Made by a program: the position numbers and the translations under genes
Assembly (NCBI GenBank): GCA_001689415.1
Contig: LUJM01000097.1
Coordinates: forward strand, 31,450-92,589
Direction: 5' to 3'
Length of the DNA: 61,140 nt
Source of the DNA: Bacteroidales bacterium M2
GTDB taxonomy: Bacteria > Bacteroidota > Bacteroidia > Bacteroidales > Muribaculaceae
Notes under the pieces: generated by a model
The model's database searches: none
Seen by the model: the letters and a program-made list of their open reading frames with translations, nothing else
Told to the model about the DNA's origin: nothing
Shown here: positions 8,163 through 16,059 of the stretch, piece after piece
Layout of the letters: each line of letters starts with the position of its first letter
Position numbering within the stretch: position 1 is the stretch's first letter

Positions 8163-9584
8163 ATGGAAGAAGTTTTTAAATATATCATAGGCCTTGGTGC
8201 AGCGGTGATGATGCCTATCATCTTCACTATCCTCGGTGTATGTATCGGCATCAAACTTGGCGATGCCCTCAAGGCCGGCCTCAAGGTGGGTGTCGGCTTT
8301 ATAGGCCTGTCGATTGTAACGGCACTGCTTACTTCGGCTCTCGGCCCGGCTCTCAACACCGTTGTGGATATCTATGATCTCCAGCTCAAGGTCTTCGATA
8401 TGGGTTGGCCCGCTGCAGCCTCTGTGGCTTACAACACTGCTGTTGGAGCGTTCATTATTCCGGTATGCCTTGGTGTGAACCTGCTTATGCTGCTCACCAA
8501 GACCACTCGCACTGTCAACATCGACTTGTGGAACTACTGGCACTTCGCTTTTATCGGAGCTGTAATCTATTTTGCCACAGATTCTCTTGCATGGGGCTTC
8601 TTCGGCGCTATCATCCTCTATATCGTTACTCTTATCCTTGCCGACATCACAGCGAAGAAATTCCAGGGATTCTACAAGGATATGGACGGAATCTCTATTC
8701 CTCAGCCTTTCTGCGCCGGTTTCATGCCTTTTGCATGGGCCATCAACAAAGGCCTCGATAAGATTCCCGGTGTGCGCGATATCGAAATCGATGCTGAAGG
8801 CATGAAGAAGAAATTCGGACTTCTCGGCGAACCCCTTTTCCTCGGTGTTATCGTTGGCGTGGGTATCGGCTGCCTCACTTGCAAGTCTGGTGCTGAAATT
8901 ATCGACAAGATTCCATACATCCTCGGCCTCGGCATCAAGATGGGTGCTGTTATGGAACTCATCCCGCGCGTGACCGTACTCTTCATCGAGGGGCTTAAGC
9001 CTATTTCAGATGCAACTCGTGCGCTCATCGCTCGCAAGTTTAAAGGAGCCGACGGTCTCAACATCGGTATGAGCCCTGCGCTTGTTATCGGCCATCCTAC
9101 CACTCTTGTGGTATCGCTCCTTCTCATACCTGTCACCCTCGGCCTGGCCGTACTGCTGCCGGGTAATGAGTTCCTGCCCCTGGCTTCGCTGGCCGGTATG
9201 TTCTATGTGTTCCCCCTCGTACTTCCCTATACCAAGGGCAACGTACTCAAAACATTTATCGTAGGTCTTGTTGTAATCGTGCTCGGCTTGTTCCTTGTGA
9301 CTAACATCGCACCTTACTTCACAAAGGCTGCCCAGGATGTATACCTTGCAACCGGTGACGCTGCCGTACATATCCCCGAAGGATTCCAAGGCGGTGCGCT
9401 TGACTTCGCTGCAAGTCCTCTGGGCTGGATTATCTTCGAGGCTTGTGAAAACCTCAAGTGGATTGGCGCCGGTATCCTCGTTGTCATCACCATGGGTATG
9501 ATGTGGTGGAACCGCGTACAGATTATCCGCAATCAGAAATTAATGATCGAACGTAACTCAACAGAAATACAATCAGAAGAATGA
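8163..9584 (+). CDS. PTS galactitol-type EIIC permease, orphan
   Basis: 473 residues with about ten to twelve hydrophobic segments. The N-terminus (IIGLGAAVMMPIIFTILGV), LNTVVDIYDLQLKVFDMGWP and NIGMSPALVIGHPTT are typical of the EIIC component of the galactitol/Gat PTS family. No EIIA, EIIB, HPr or EI gene is in the window, and downstream lies a dedicated ketodeoxygluconate kinase, so uptake here is probably not coupled to phosphorylation. It overlaps kdgK by 4 bases (ATGA, 9581-9584), giving translational coupling. Likely substrate by context: a ketodeoxyuronate such as DKI, DKII or KDG. The family call is firm; the substrate is inference. Confidence 0.85.
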   Translation: MEEVFKYIIGLGAAVMMPIIFTILGVCIGIKLGDALKAGLKVGVGFIGLSIVTALLTSALGPALNTVVDIYDLQLKVFDMGWPAAASVAYNTAVGAFIIPVCLGVNLLMLLTKTTRTVNIDLWNYWHFAFIGAVIYFATDSLAWGFFGAIILYIVTLILADITAKKFQGFYKDMDGISIPQPFCAGFMPFAWAINKGLDKIPGVRDIEIDAEGMKKKFGLLGEPLFLGVIVGVGIGCLTCKSGAEIIDKIPYILGLGIKMGAVMELIPRVTVLFIEGLKPISDATRALIARKFKGADGLNIGMSPALVIGHPTTLVVSLLLIPVTLGLAVLLPGNEFLPLASLAGMFYVFPLVLPYTKGNVLKTFIVGLVVIVLGLFLVTNIAPYFTKAAQDVYLATGDAAVHIPEGFQGGALDFAASPLGWIIFEACENLKWIGAGILVVITMGMMWWNRVQIIRNQKLMIERNSTEIQSEE

Positions 9585-10600
9585 AAGTCATAACACTCGG
9601 CGAGATTATGCTCCGCCTTTCGCCTGCAGGCTGCAAGCGTTTCGTGCAGGTTGATAACTTTGATGTAATTTGGGGTGGCGGTGAAGCCAACGTAGCAGTA
9701 AGCTGCGCTAACTATGGTCACGATGCATACTTCGTGAGCAAACTCCCTACTCACGAAATCGGCCAGGCCGCTGTAAACGCTCTTCGTCGTTACGGTGTGC
9801 ATACAGAGCACATCGCTCGTGGCGGTGACCGCGTAGGTATCTACTATTGCGAGACCGGTGCTTCGATGCGCCCCTCGAAGGTAATCTACGACCGTGCAGG
9901 TTCGTCTATCGCAGAGGCTAAGCCCGAAGATTTCGACTTCGACGCTATCATGGAAGGTGCCGACTGGTTCCACTGGAGCGGTATCACCCCGGCTATCAGC
10001 GACGAAGCAGCCGAACTCACACGCCTCGCTTGCGAAGCTGCCAAGCGCCACGGTGTAACTGTATCGGTTGACCTCAACTTCCGCAAAAAACTCTGGACAA
10101 AAGAAAAAGCTCAGAGCATCATGCGTCCCCTCATGAAATATGTTGATGTATGTATCGGTAACGAAGAAGATGCCGAGCTCTGCCTTGGTTTCAAACCCGA
10201 TGCAGATGTTGAAGCCGGCAACACCGATGCCGAAGGATACAAGGGCATTTTCGAAGCTATGATGAAAGAATTCGGCTTCAAATATGTAGTGTCGACACTC
10301 CGCGAATCTTTCTCGGCTACACACAACGGCTGGAAAGCTATGATCTACAACGGTAAGGAATTCTATCAGAGCAAACGCTACGATATCAATCCCATTATCG
10401 ACCGCGTTGGTGGCGGCGACAGCTTCTCGGGCGGCCTTATCCACGGCCTTCTTACCAAACCCAACCAGGGCGAGGCTCTCGAGTTCGCAGTAGCTGCTTC
10501 GGCTCTCAAGCACACTATCAACGGTGACTTCAACCTCGTTACTGTAGCTGAAGTAGAAGCCCTCGCCGGTGGTAGCGCAAACGGCCGAGTACAGCGTTAA
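9581..10600 (+). CDS. kdgK: 2-dehydro-3-deoxygluconokinase (PfkB family)
   Basis: 339 residues. The N-terminal GEIMLRLSP and WGGGEANVAVSCANYG match KdgK substrate-binding motifs, and DRVGGGDSFSGGLIHG is the PfkB C-terminal signature with the catalytic aspartate. The enzyme phosphorylates KDG to KDPG, the substrate of the aldolase encoded downstream at 11187. Start codon overlaps the stop of the permease gene. Confidence 0.92.
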   Translation: MKVITLGEIMLRLSPAGCKRFVQVDNFDVIWGGGEANVAVSCANYGHDAYFVSKLPTHEIGQAAVNALRRYGVHTEHIARGGDRVGIYYCETGASMRPSKVIYDRAGSSIAEAKPEDFDFDAIMEGADWFHWSGITPAISDEAAELTRLACEAAKRHGVTVSVDLNFRKKLWTKEKAQSIMRPLMKYVDVCIGNEEDAELCLGFKPDADVEAGNTDAEGYKGIFEAMMKEFGFKYVVSTLRESFSATHNGWKAMIYNGKEFYQSKRYDINPIIDRVGGGDSFSGGLIHGLLTKPNQGEALEFAVAASALKHTINGDFNLVTVAEVEALAGGSANGRVQR

Positions 10601-10614
10601 TATCTCTTTAAAAA

Positions 10615-10676
10615 CCCGGTTTAAGGTTCTTTATTTACTTTAGAATCCCGGTTTAAGGTTTAGGTTTAAGGTTTAG
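10615..10676 (+). repeat. Upstream inverted-repeat arm flanking the four-helix-bundle gene
   Basis: CCCGGTTTAAGGTT occurs at 10615-10628 and again at 10647-10660. The segment 10648-10676 is a G/T-rich series of GGTTTA(A) units whose reverse complement matches 25 of 29 bases of 11144-11172 on the other side of the gene at 10721-11086. The two arms could pair in RNA and loop out the gene. Confidence 0.75.
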
Positions 10677-10720
10677 TTAATACCTTTTGATAGACTGTTA
10701 TAGTAGCTGATAATATCTCT

Positions 10721-11086
10721 ATGGAGTTCAGTTTTGAGAAGCTTGTTATTTGGCAGAATGCTCGTTGCCTTGTGAAAGAGGTATATGAGGTCGTTGCCAA
10801 TTTCCCACCCCATGAGCGATACGGCTTGACAGACCAGCTGCGAAGAGCGGTTGTATCAATAGCTTCAAATATCGCTGAGGGTTCAGGCCGATACTCCGTC
10901 AAAGAAAAAGTTCACTTCACAGAGATTGCCTACGGTTCTCTTATGGAAGTGATTTGCCAGCTCACTTTGGCAGTAGACTTAGGGTTAACTAAGGATAGCG
11001 AATTGATTTCGATTCGCAACATTGCAGAGGGGTTAGGGAGACAACTGTCTGCCTACCGCAGGTCAATGTTAGCGAAAATCAGCTAA
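10721..11086 (+). CDS. Four-helix-bundle protein (23S rRNA intervening-sequence / bAvd-like family)
   Basis: 121 residues with the family pattern FEKLVIWQNAR near the start, ERYGLTDQLRRA in the middle and SIASNIAEGSGRYS. Members are encoded inside 23S rRNA intervening sequences and as free-standing copies in many Bacteroidota, and are related to the bAvd accessory protein of diversity-generating retroelements. Here the gene splits kdgK from eda and is framed by inverted repeats (10648-10676, 11144-11172), with its own terminator-like hairpin just after it. No reverse transcriptase is nearby. This looks like an inserted non-autonomous element. The protein's biochemical role is not known. Confidence 0.9.
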   Translation: MEFSFEKLVIWQNARCLVKEVYEVVANFPPHERYGLTDQLRRAVVSIASNIAEGSGRYSVKEKVHFTEIAYGSLMEVICQLTLAVDLGLTKDSELISIRNIAEGLGRQLSAYRRSMLAKIS

Positions 11087-11091
11087 ACGAT

Positions 11092-11121
11092 AAAACCGGA
11101 GGCTTGGCCTCTGGTTTTTAT
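11092..11121 (+). terminator. Terminator-like hairpin after the four-helix-bundle gene
   Basis: AAAACCGGAGGC (from 11093) can pair with GCCTCTGGTTTT (ending near 11118) across a TTG loop, with flanking GATAAA/TTTATC extending the stem. It lies inside the inverted-repeat-bounded segment. Confidence 0.6.
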
Positions 11122-11143
11122 CAAGGCTCACAAAAACTATTAT

Positions 11144-11172
11144 CTAAACTTTAAACCCAAACCTTAACCCCG
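11144..11172 (-). repeat. Downstream inverted-repeat arm flanking the four-helix-bundle gene
   Basis: The 29 bases are complementary at 25 positions to 10648-10676. The arm ends 14 bases before the start codon of eda, so it also forms most of that gene's leader. Confidence 0.75.
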
Positions 11173-11186
11173 TAACATACGATTAT

Positions 11187-11852
11187 ATGGCAAAATTTGA
11201 TAAAGTGGCCGTGTTGGCCAAGATGGCAGAAGCACCGATGGTGCCTGTCTTCTATCACAAAGACCTCGAGGTTGCTAAAGCCGTAGTTAAAGCTTGCTAC
11301 GACGGTGGTGTTCGTGCTTTCGAATTCACCAACCGTGGTGACTTCGCTCACGAAATCTTCGGCGAACTCGTTAAGTATGCAGCCGTAGAGTGCCCCGAGC
11401 TCGCCCTCGGTGTTGGCTCTGTAGTTGACCCTGCCACTGCAGCTCTCTACATCCAGCTCGGCGCTTGCTTCGTTGTAGGCCCGCTCTTCAACCCCGAAAT
11501 CTCACCCATTTGCAACCGCCGTCTCGTACCCTATACCCCCGGTTGCGGTACTATCAGCGAAGTCGGTGCAGCCCAGCAGTCGGGTTGCGACCTCTGCAAG
11601 GTATTCCCCGGCGACGTTCTCGGCCCGAAATTCGTAAAGGGTCTTCTCGCCCCCATGCCCTGGTCGAAACTCATGGTTACCGGTGGTGTAGAACCTACCG
11701 AAGAAAACCTCACAGCCTGGTTCAAAGCCGGCGTATTCTGCGTTGGTATGGGTAGCAAACTTTTCCCCAAAGACAAGGTTGCTGCTAAAGATTGGGCGTA
11801 CATTACTGAAAAATGTCGTGAGGCATTCACAATAATTGCACGTGTAAAATAG
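11187..11852 (+). CDS. eda: KDPG / KHG aldolase
   Basis: 221 residues. The class I aldolase lysine lies in CDLCKVFPGD, the catalytic glutamate in AFEFTNRGD, and VTGGVEPTEEN and GMGSKLF form the phosphate-binding part. It splits 2-keto-3-deoxy-6-phosphogluconate, the product of KdgK, into pyruvate and glyceraldehyde-3-phosphate. Separated from kdgK by the four-helix-bundle insertion, it was presumably part of one operon before that, and is followed by a strong hairpin terminator. Confidence 0.93.
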   Translation: MAKFDKVAVLAKMAEAPMVPVFYHKDLEVAKAVVKACYDGGVRAFEFTNRGDFAHEIFGELVKYAAVECPELALGVGSVVDPATAALYIQLGACFVVGPLFNPEISPICNRRLVPYTPGCGTISEVGAAQQSGCDLCKVFPGDVLGPKFVKGLLAPMPWSKLMVTGGVEPTEENLTAWFKAGVFCVGMGSKLFPKDKVAAKDWAYITEKCREAFTIIARVK

Positions 11853-11860
11853 TTATATAA

Positions 11861-11889
11861 TGTGGAAAGGCTTCTTTGCCTTTTCCACA
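11861..11889 (+). terminator. Terminator after eda
   Basis: TGTGGAAAGGC pairs with GCCTTTTCCACA across a short TTCTTT loop. It separates eda from kduI, so kduI may have its own transcription start. Confidence 0.65.
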
Positions 11890-11915
11890 TTTCGTAACCT
11901 CTATTCAATAAAAAA

Positions 11916-12836
11916 ATGAAGAAAACAATTCTCGCACTTGCTTTCGGTGTTATGACACTCGTAGCCGGTGCACAAACAAGCTACTCCATCCTTCGTGCCG
12001 TACACCCCGATGATTTCAAAAAGTACGACACCGAACAGCTCCGTAAGCATTTCCTGATGCCTACTGTTATGGAGGAAAATAAAATCAACCTTACCTACTC
12101 GATGTACGACCGTATCATCTACGGTGGCGTGATTCCCGTAGGCAAGACTATCACCCTCGAGACTATCGATCCTCTCAAGGCCGAGTACTTCCTCGAGCGC
12201 CGCGAGCTCGGTGTTATCAACACCGGTGGCGACGGTATCATCACCGTTGACGGCAAGCAGTACGAGCTTCACTTCAAAGACGCTCTCTATGTAGGCCAGG
12301 GTAACAAGGTTATTACCTTCGCTTCGAAAGACGCTACCAAGCCCGCTAAATTCTACATCAACTCTACACCCGCTTACAAGGCTTACAAGACCCAGCTCAT
12401 CACTATCGATGGCCGTAAAGGTTCTATCAAAGCCAACGTAATCAAAGCCGGTAAAATGGAAGAGAGCAACGACCGCGTAATCAACCAGCTTATCGTAAGC
12501 AACGTGCTCGAAGAAGGTCCCTGCCAGCTGCAAATGGGTCTTACAGAGCTGATGCCCGGCTCGGTATGGAACACCATGCCCGCTCACACTCACGACCGTC
12601 GCGTAGAGGTTTACTACTACTTCAACCTCCCCGAAGGCAATGCTATCTGCCACCTTTGCGGCGAACCTCAGGAGAACCGTCTCATCTGGCTCCACGAAGG
12701 CCAGGCTGTGATGAGCCCCGAATGGTCGATTCACGCTGCTGCAGGTACTTCTAACTACATGTTCATCTGGGGCATGGGTGGTGAAAACCTCAACTATGGC
12801 GATATGGACAAGGTGACATACCTCGAAATGCGCTAA
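11916..12836 (+). CDS. kduI: 5-dehydro-4-deoxy-D-glucuronate isomerase with export signal
   Basis: 306 residues. The cupin zinc ligands are His224, His226, Glu231 (PAHTHDRRVEVYYY) and His273 (EWSIHAAAG). Compared with the 278-residue E. coli KduI, whose ligands I recall as H196, H198, E203 and H245, every ligand is shifted by 28, exactly the length of the N-terminal extension. That extension (MKKTILALAFGVMTLVAGAQ) is a signal peptide with an AGA-Q cleavage site, so the enzyme should work in the periplasm, whereas the usual KduI is cytosolic. It converts 5-keto-4-deoxyuronate (DKI) to 2,5-diketo-3-deoxygluconate (DKII), the substrate of KduD encoded upstream. Confidence 0.93.
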   Translation: MKKTILALAFGVMTLVAGAQTSYSILRAVHPDDFKKYDTEQLRKHFLMPTVMEENKINLTYSMYDRIIYGGVIPVGKTITLETIDPLKAEYFLERRELGVINTGGDGIITVDGKQYELHFKDALYVGQGNKVITFASKDATKPAKFYINSTPAYKAYKTQLITIDGRKGSIKANVIKAGKMEESNDRVINQLIVSNVLEEGPCQLQMGLTELMPGSVWNTMPAHTHDRRVEVYYYFNLPEGNAICHLCGEPQENRLIWLHEGQAVMSPEWSIHAAAGTSNYMFIWGMGGENLNYGDMDKVTYLEMR

Positions 12837-12855
12837 AAAGCAAATCCACTACAAT

Positions 12856-12884
12856 AAAAAAGGAGCCGATGAGGCTCCTTTTTT
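12856..12884. terminator. Bidirectional terminator between kduI and the nucleotidyltransferase gene
   Basis: AGGAGCC (12861-12867) pairs with GGCTCCT (12873-12879), with an A run before and a T run after, so it functions in both directions. Confidence 0.85.
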
Positions 12885-12902
12885 ATTGGCATATGTTGCT
12901 TA

Positions 12903-13811
12903 TTACTTTGTGAAAAGCGGGGTGGGGTATTCGCCGTCGCGGTGCAGTTCGGCAAACTTCTCTACCACTGCAGGACGGTCCTGGGCGTATGTGACGCCGA
13001 ACCAGCGGCTGTCGGTATCGAGTACCTTTATAGTGGCCTCGCCCGATTTGATCAGAGCGTCAGCCACATCGGGTATAACCTGCTCCGACTTGGGCACGTT
13101 GATTTTCTCGCTGAGGAATTTCTCAAATTCGCGGTTGGCGAGGTCGAAGTAGTCGGGAGTGAAGCCCCACATATTCATCGACACGGGCACATTGGGTGCC
13201 AGTGTGTGTGTTTCACCGTTCTCGTCCTTGTATACGATGTTGTGGTCGGCATCGTAGCATATATCCTTGCACTCTACCACCGATGTCAGTTCGCCGTTTT
13301 CGGTCTGGCATACGCCACGGTTTACACCGCCGTTTTCCGACATCGTGTTGGCTACGCGGAAGCCTACCATGCAGTAGTCGCCTTTGCGATTGCGTTCGCG
13401 CATGAGTTCCTTGGCAAGTACGGCGAAGCTGTCGCGACCGTAGAAGTCGTCGGAATTGATGACTGCGAAAGGTTCGTTGATAGTTCCTGCGCCCATAAGC
13501 ACTGCATGTGCCGGGCCCCAGGGCTTGGTACGGTCGGCAGGGCATGTGAAGCCTTCGGGAAGCTTGTCGATAGCCTGGAAAACAACTTCTACAGGTACCG
13601 AGCCTTCATACTTCGAAAGCACTTTTTCGCGGAAGTCAGCTTCGAAATCCTTGCGGATAACAAATACAATTTTACCGAATCCGGCGCGAAGAGCATCGAA
13701 TACAGAGTAGTCCATGATTGTCTCGCCGTTGGGGCCGAGACCGTCGAGCTGTTTGAGGCCGCCGTAACGGCTGCCCATACCGGCAGCAAGAATAAATAAG
13801 GTGGGTTTCAT
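12903..13811 (-). CDS. Sugar-phosphate nucleotidyltransferase, last gene of the galactose cluster
   Basis: 302 residues. The N-terminal LAAGMGSRYGGLKQLDGLGP is the nucleotide-binding signature of the NTP_transferase fold; INSDDFYGRDSF supplies the metal-binding aspartate. It closes a galK-galE-galM run that lacks galT. By context it may make a UDP-sugar directly from UTP and galactose-1-phosphate or a related sugar phosphate. Substrate specificity cannot be read from the sequence; a mannose-1-P or glucose-1-P transferase is also possible. Confidence 0.82.
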   Translation of the reverse strand: MKPTLFILAAGMGSRYGGLKQLDGLGPNGETIMDYSVFDALRAGFGKIVFVIRKDFEADFREKVLSKYEGSVPVEVVFQAIDKLPEGFTCPADRTKPWGPAHAVLMGAGTINEPFAVINSDDFYGRDSFAVLAKELMRERNRKGDYCMVGFRVANTMSENGGVNRGVCQTENGELTSVVECKDICYDADHNIVYKDENGETHTLAPNVPVSMNMWGFTPDYFDLANREFEKFLSEKINVPKSEQVIPDVADALIKSGEATIKVLDTDSRWFGVTYAQDRPAVVEKFAELHRDGEYPTPLFTK

Positions 13812-13893
13812 TATTGGTTATTGTGATTGTTAGTACTTCAGTGTAATAGTATCAGGGGCTTGAGGCCCCTGATACATTATAATTCCTGTGTTG

Positions 13894-14937
13894 TTATTTG
13901 AATTGGAAATTGATGTGGCGTTTGTATTTCTCTCCGGGTCGCAGCACTGTCGAGGGGAAAGCCTCTACGTTGGGAGCGTCGGGGAAATCCTGACATTCTA
14001 TTGCCACACCGTCATAGTCGTCGTAGCTGCGGCCTGCCTTGTTGATCGGGCTGCCGGCAAGCCAGCAACCTGCATATACCTGCACGCCGGGCATGTCTGT
14101 GCTGACTTCGAGCACGCGTCCCGATTTGCGGTCGGTAAGCACTGCCACTATTTGAGTACGGCCTGGCTTGAACTCGTCGATCACCCAGCAGTTGTCGTAG
14201 CCTTTGCCAAATTCAAGGGCGGGGAAGGGCAGCTTGATATCGCGTCCGATCTTTTTTGCGGCGGTAAAATCCATCGGGGTGCCCTCTACATCAACAGCTA
14301 CGCCCTCGGGAATAAGGGTAGAGTCGGTGGGAAGGTAGGTCGACGACTTGAGCTGAAGCTCGTGGTCGAAGATGCAGCCTGCCTTGTGACCCGAGAGGTT
14401 CCAGTAGGCGTGGTTGGTCAGATTGACGATAGTAGCCTTGTCGGTTGTAGCCTCGAGTTTAAGGCGAAGCTCATTACCTTCGGTCCACTCATATGTGGCG
14501 GTGGCTGTAAGGGTACCGGGATAACCCATTTCGCCGTCAACCGATACGTATTCGAATACAACAGTCGAGTCGTTGTGCTCCTTGAGTGTCCATACTTGGT
14601 TCTGGAAACCTTCGGGGCCGCCGTGGAGGCTGTTCGGACCATTGTTGATAGGCAGTTGATACTCTACGCCGTCGAGGGTGAAATGTCCTTTGGCGATGCG
14701 GTTGGCATAGCGACCGGGCACTTTGCCTGCGCAAGGTCCGTCGGAGAAGTAGTCGAGTGGATTGGCATAGCCGAGTACAACGTCGGCCATTTCGCCCTTT
14801 TTATCGGGTACCCATACTTCTACTATACCGGCGCCGAGCGAGCTGAGTACTACCTTGGCACCTTTGTTATTAGTCAGAGTGACAAGGGCAATTTTGCCCT
14901 TGTCACTTTCTACGTATTTAACTTCAGCAGGTTTCAT
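13894..14937 (-). CDS. galM: Aldose 1-epimerase (galactose mutarotase)
   Basis: 347 residues from the ATG whose first bases overlap the galE stop (ATGA, 14934-14937); the longer reading frame to 14970 would run inside galE. NGPNSLHGGPEGFQNQVW holds one catalytic-site histidine, LTNHAYWNLSG the other, and the C-terminal PGEKYKRHINFQF is typical. The enzyme interconverts alpha- and beta-anomers of galactose or glucose. No signal peptide, so it should act in the cytoplasm. Confidence 0.92.
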   Translation of the reverse strand: MKPAEVKYVESDKGKIALVTLTNNKGAKVVLSSLGAGIVEVWVPDKKGEMADVVLGYANPLDYFSDGPCAGKVPGRYANRIAKGHFTLDGVEYQLPINNGPNSLHGGPEGFQNQVWTLKEHNDSTVVFEYVSVDGEMGYPGTLTATATYEWTEGNELRLKLEATTDKATIVNLTNHAYWNLSGHKAGCIFDHELQLKSSTYLPTDSTLIPEGVAVDVEGTPMDFTAAKKIGRDIKLPFPALEFGKGYDNCWVIDEFKPGRTQIVAVLTDRKSGRVLEVSTDMPGVQVYAGCWLAGSPINKAGRSYDDYDGVAIECQDFPDAPNVEAFPSTVLRPGEKYKRHINFQFK

Positions 14938-15968
14938 TCGATATTGCGTAGATGTTTTTCCCAAGCCCAAGCGGCACGGAGTGTGTCGTCGAGGTCGCGC
15001 TCGGCTTTCCAGCCAAGTACTTTGTTAGCAAGAGCTGTGTCAGCCCATACTGCGGGAACGTCGCCGGGACGGCGGCCTACGATTTTGTAGGGGAGTTTGA
15101 GGTTGTTGGCGCTTTCGAAGCGGGTGAGCAGTTCGAGCACCGATACAGGACGTCCTGTGCCGATATTGAAGATTTCGTATTTTTCTTCCATTTTGCCTTC
15201 GGTCATGCGGTCAACGGCGGCAACGTGAGCCTTTGCAAGGTCGACAACATCGATATAGTCGCGAAGGCATGTGCCGTCGGGAGTTTCGTAGTCATTGCCG
15301 AATACCGACAGGCATTCGCGCAGTCCGGCAGCTGTCTGAGTAACGAAGGGCAGTAGGTTGTTGGGTACACCACGGGGAAGTTCGCCAATGAGTGCAGAAG
15401 GATGAGCACCGATAGGGTTGAAGTAGCGTAGGGCTATACCATAGAAACCTTCGTAAGCGGCACAGCAGTCGCGAAGTATATCCTCTGCAATCTGCTTGGT
15501 GTTGCCGTAGGGCGAGGTAGCCGGCTGGCGAGGTGTTTCCTCGGTCACGGGCAGGTGCTCGGCATCGCCGTATACAGTTGCTGACGAAGAGAACAGGATA
15601 TTGGGACGGCCGAATTCTTTCATCAGCTGAAGGATGTTCATATACGATACCAGGTTGTTCTGATAGTATTTGAGAGGTTCAGCCATTGATTCTCCTACAG
15701 CCTTGTATGCTGCGAAGTGGATGACGGTGCTGAATTCGTGGCGTTCGAAAACTGCGCGGAGTGCCTTGATGTCGCAGGTGTCGCATTCCTCGAATGTAAC
15801 TTTGCGGCCAAGGATTTTTTCTACACCCTCTACAGCCGAAGGCTCTGAATTAGAGAAGTTGTCGATCATCACTACATCGTAGCCTGCTTCGATGAGGGCT
15901 ACTGTAGTATGAGTACCGATGTAGCCGGCACCGCCGGAAACGAGTACGGTATCTTTCTTTTTGCTCAT
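14934..15968 (-). CDS. galE: UDP-glucose 4-epimerase
   Basis: 344 residues, extended SDR fold: GGAGYIGTHTTVALIEAGY binds NAD, SSSATVYG holds the catalytic serine and SPYGNTKQIAEDIL the YxxxK pair. LRDYIDVVDLAKAHV and the C-terminal GRRPGDVPAVWAD are GalE hallmarks. It interconverts UDP-galactose and UDP-glucose. Middle gene of galK-galE-galM, with a 4-base overlap with galM. Confidence 0.95.
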   Translation of the reverse strand: MSKKKDTVLVSGGAGYIGTHTTVALIEAGYDVVMIDNFSNSEPSAVEGVEKILGRKVTFEECDTCDIKALRAVFERHEFSTVIHFAAYKAVGESMAEPLKYYQNNLVSYMNILQLMKEFGRPNILFSSSATVYGDAEHLPVTEETPRQPATSPYGNTKQIAEDILRDCCAAYEGFYGIALRYFNPIGAHPSALIGELPRGVPNNLLPFVTQTAAGLRECLSVFGNDYETPDGTCLRDYIDVVDLAKAHVAAVDRMTEGKMEEKYEIFNIGTGRPVSVLELLTRFESANNLKLPYKIVGRRPGDVPAVWADTALANKVLGWKAERDLDDTLRAAWAWEKHLRNIE

Positions 15969-16018
15969 TGGTGTAATTGTGGTTAAGAGTTTTGAGGTGA
16001 GAGGTGGGATATAAAGTT

Positions 16019-16048
16019 CTCAGCTTTCGCGCACGAGCGAAAGCTGAG
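16019..16048 (-). terminator. Hairpin between galK and galE
   Basis: A perfect 12-base stem joins CTCAGCTTTCGC (16019-16030) to GCGAAAGCTGAG (16037-16048). On the minus strand it follows the galK stop by 11 bases. The downstream T-run is weak, so it may be an attenuator or mRNA-stability element instead of a full terminator. Confidence 0.55.
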
Positions 16049-16059
16049 ATATGATAGAG

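Noticed and set aside
9533..10513. 326-residue minus-strand frame inside kdgK
   Set aside because: Shadow of kdgK, no start context or known domain.
10721..11086. Diversity-generating retroelement suggested by the bAvd-like protein
   Set aside because: No reverse transcriptase, template repeat or variable repeat is found near it.
7204..12836. Complete polysaccharide utilization locus
   Set aside because: No SusC/SusD pair, polysaccharide lyase, glycoside hydrolase or hybrid two-component sensor is present. Only the downstream uronate route is here.
13888..15090. 400-residue plus-strand frame across galM and galE
   Set aside because: Opposite to galM and the galE 3' end, both secure. Low-complexity composition, no motif.
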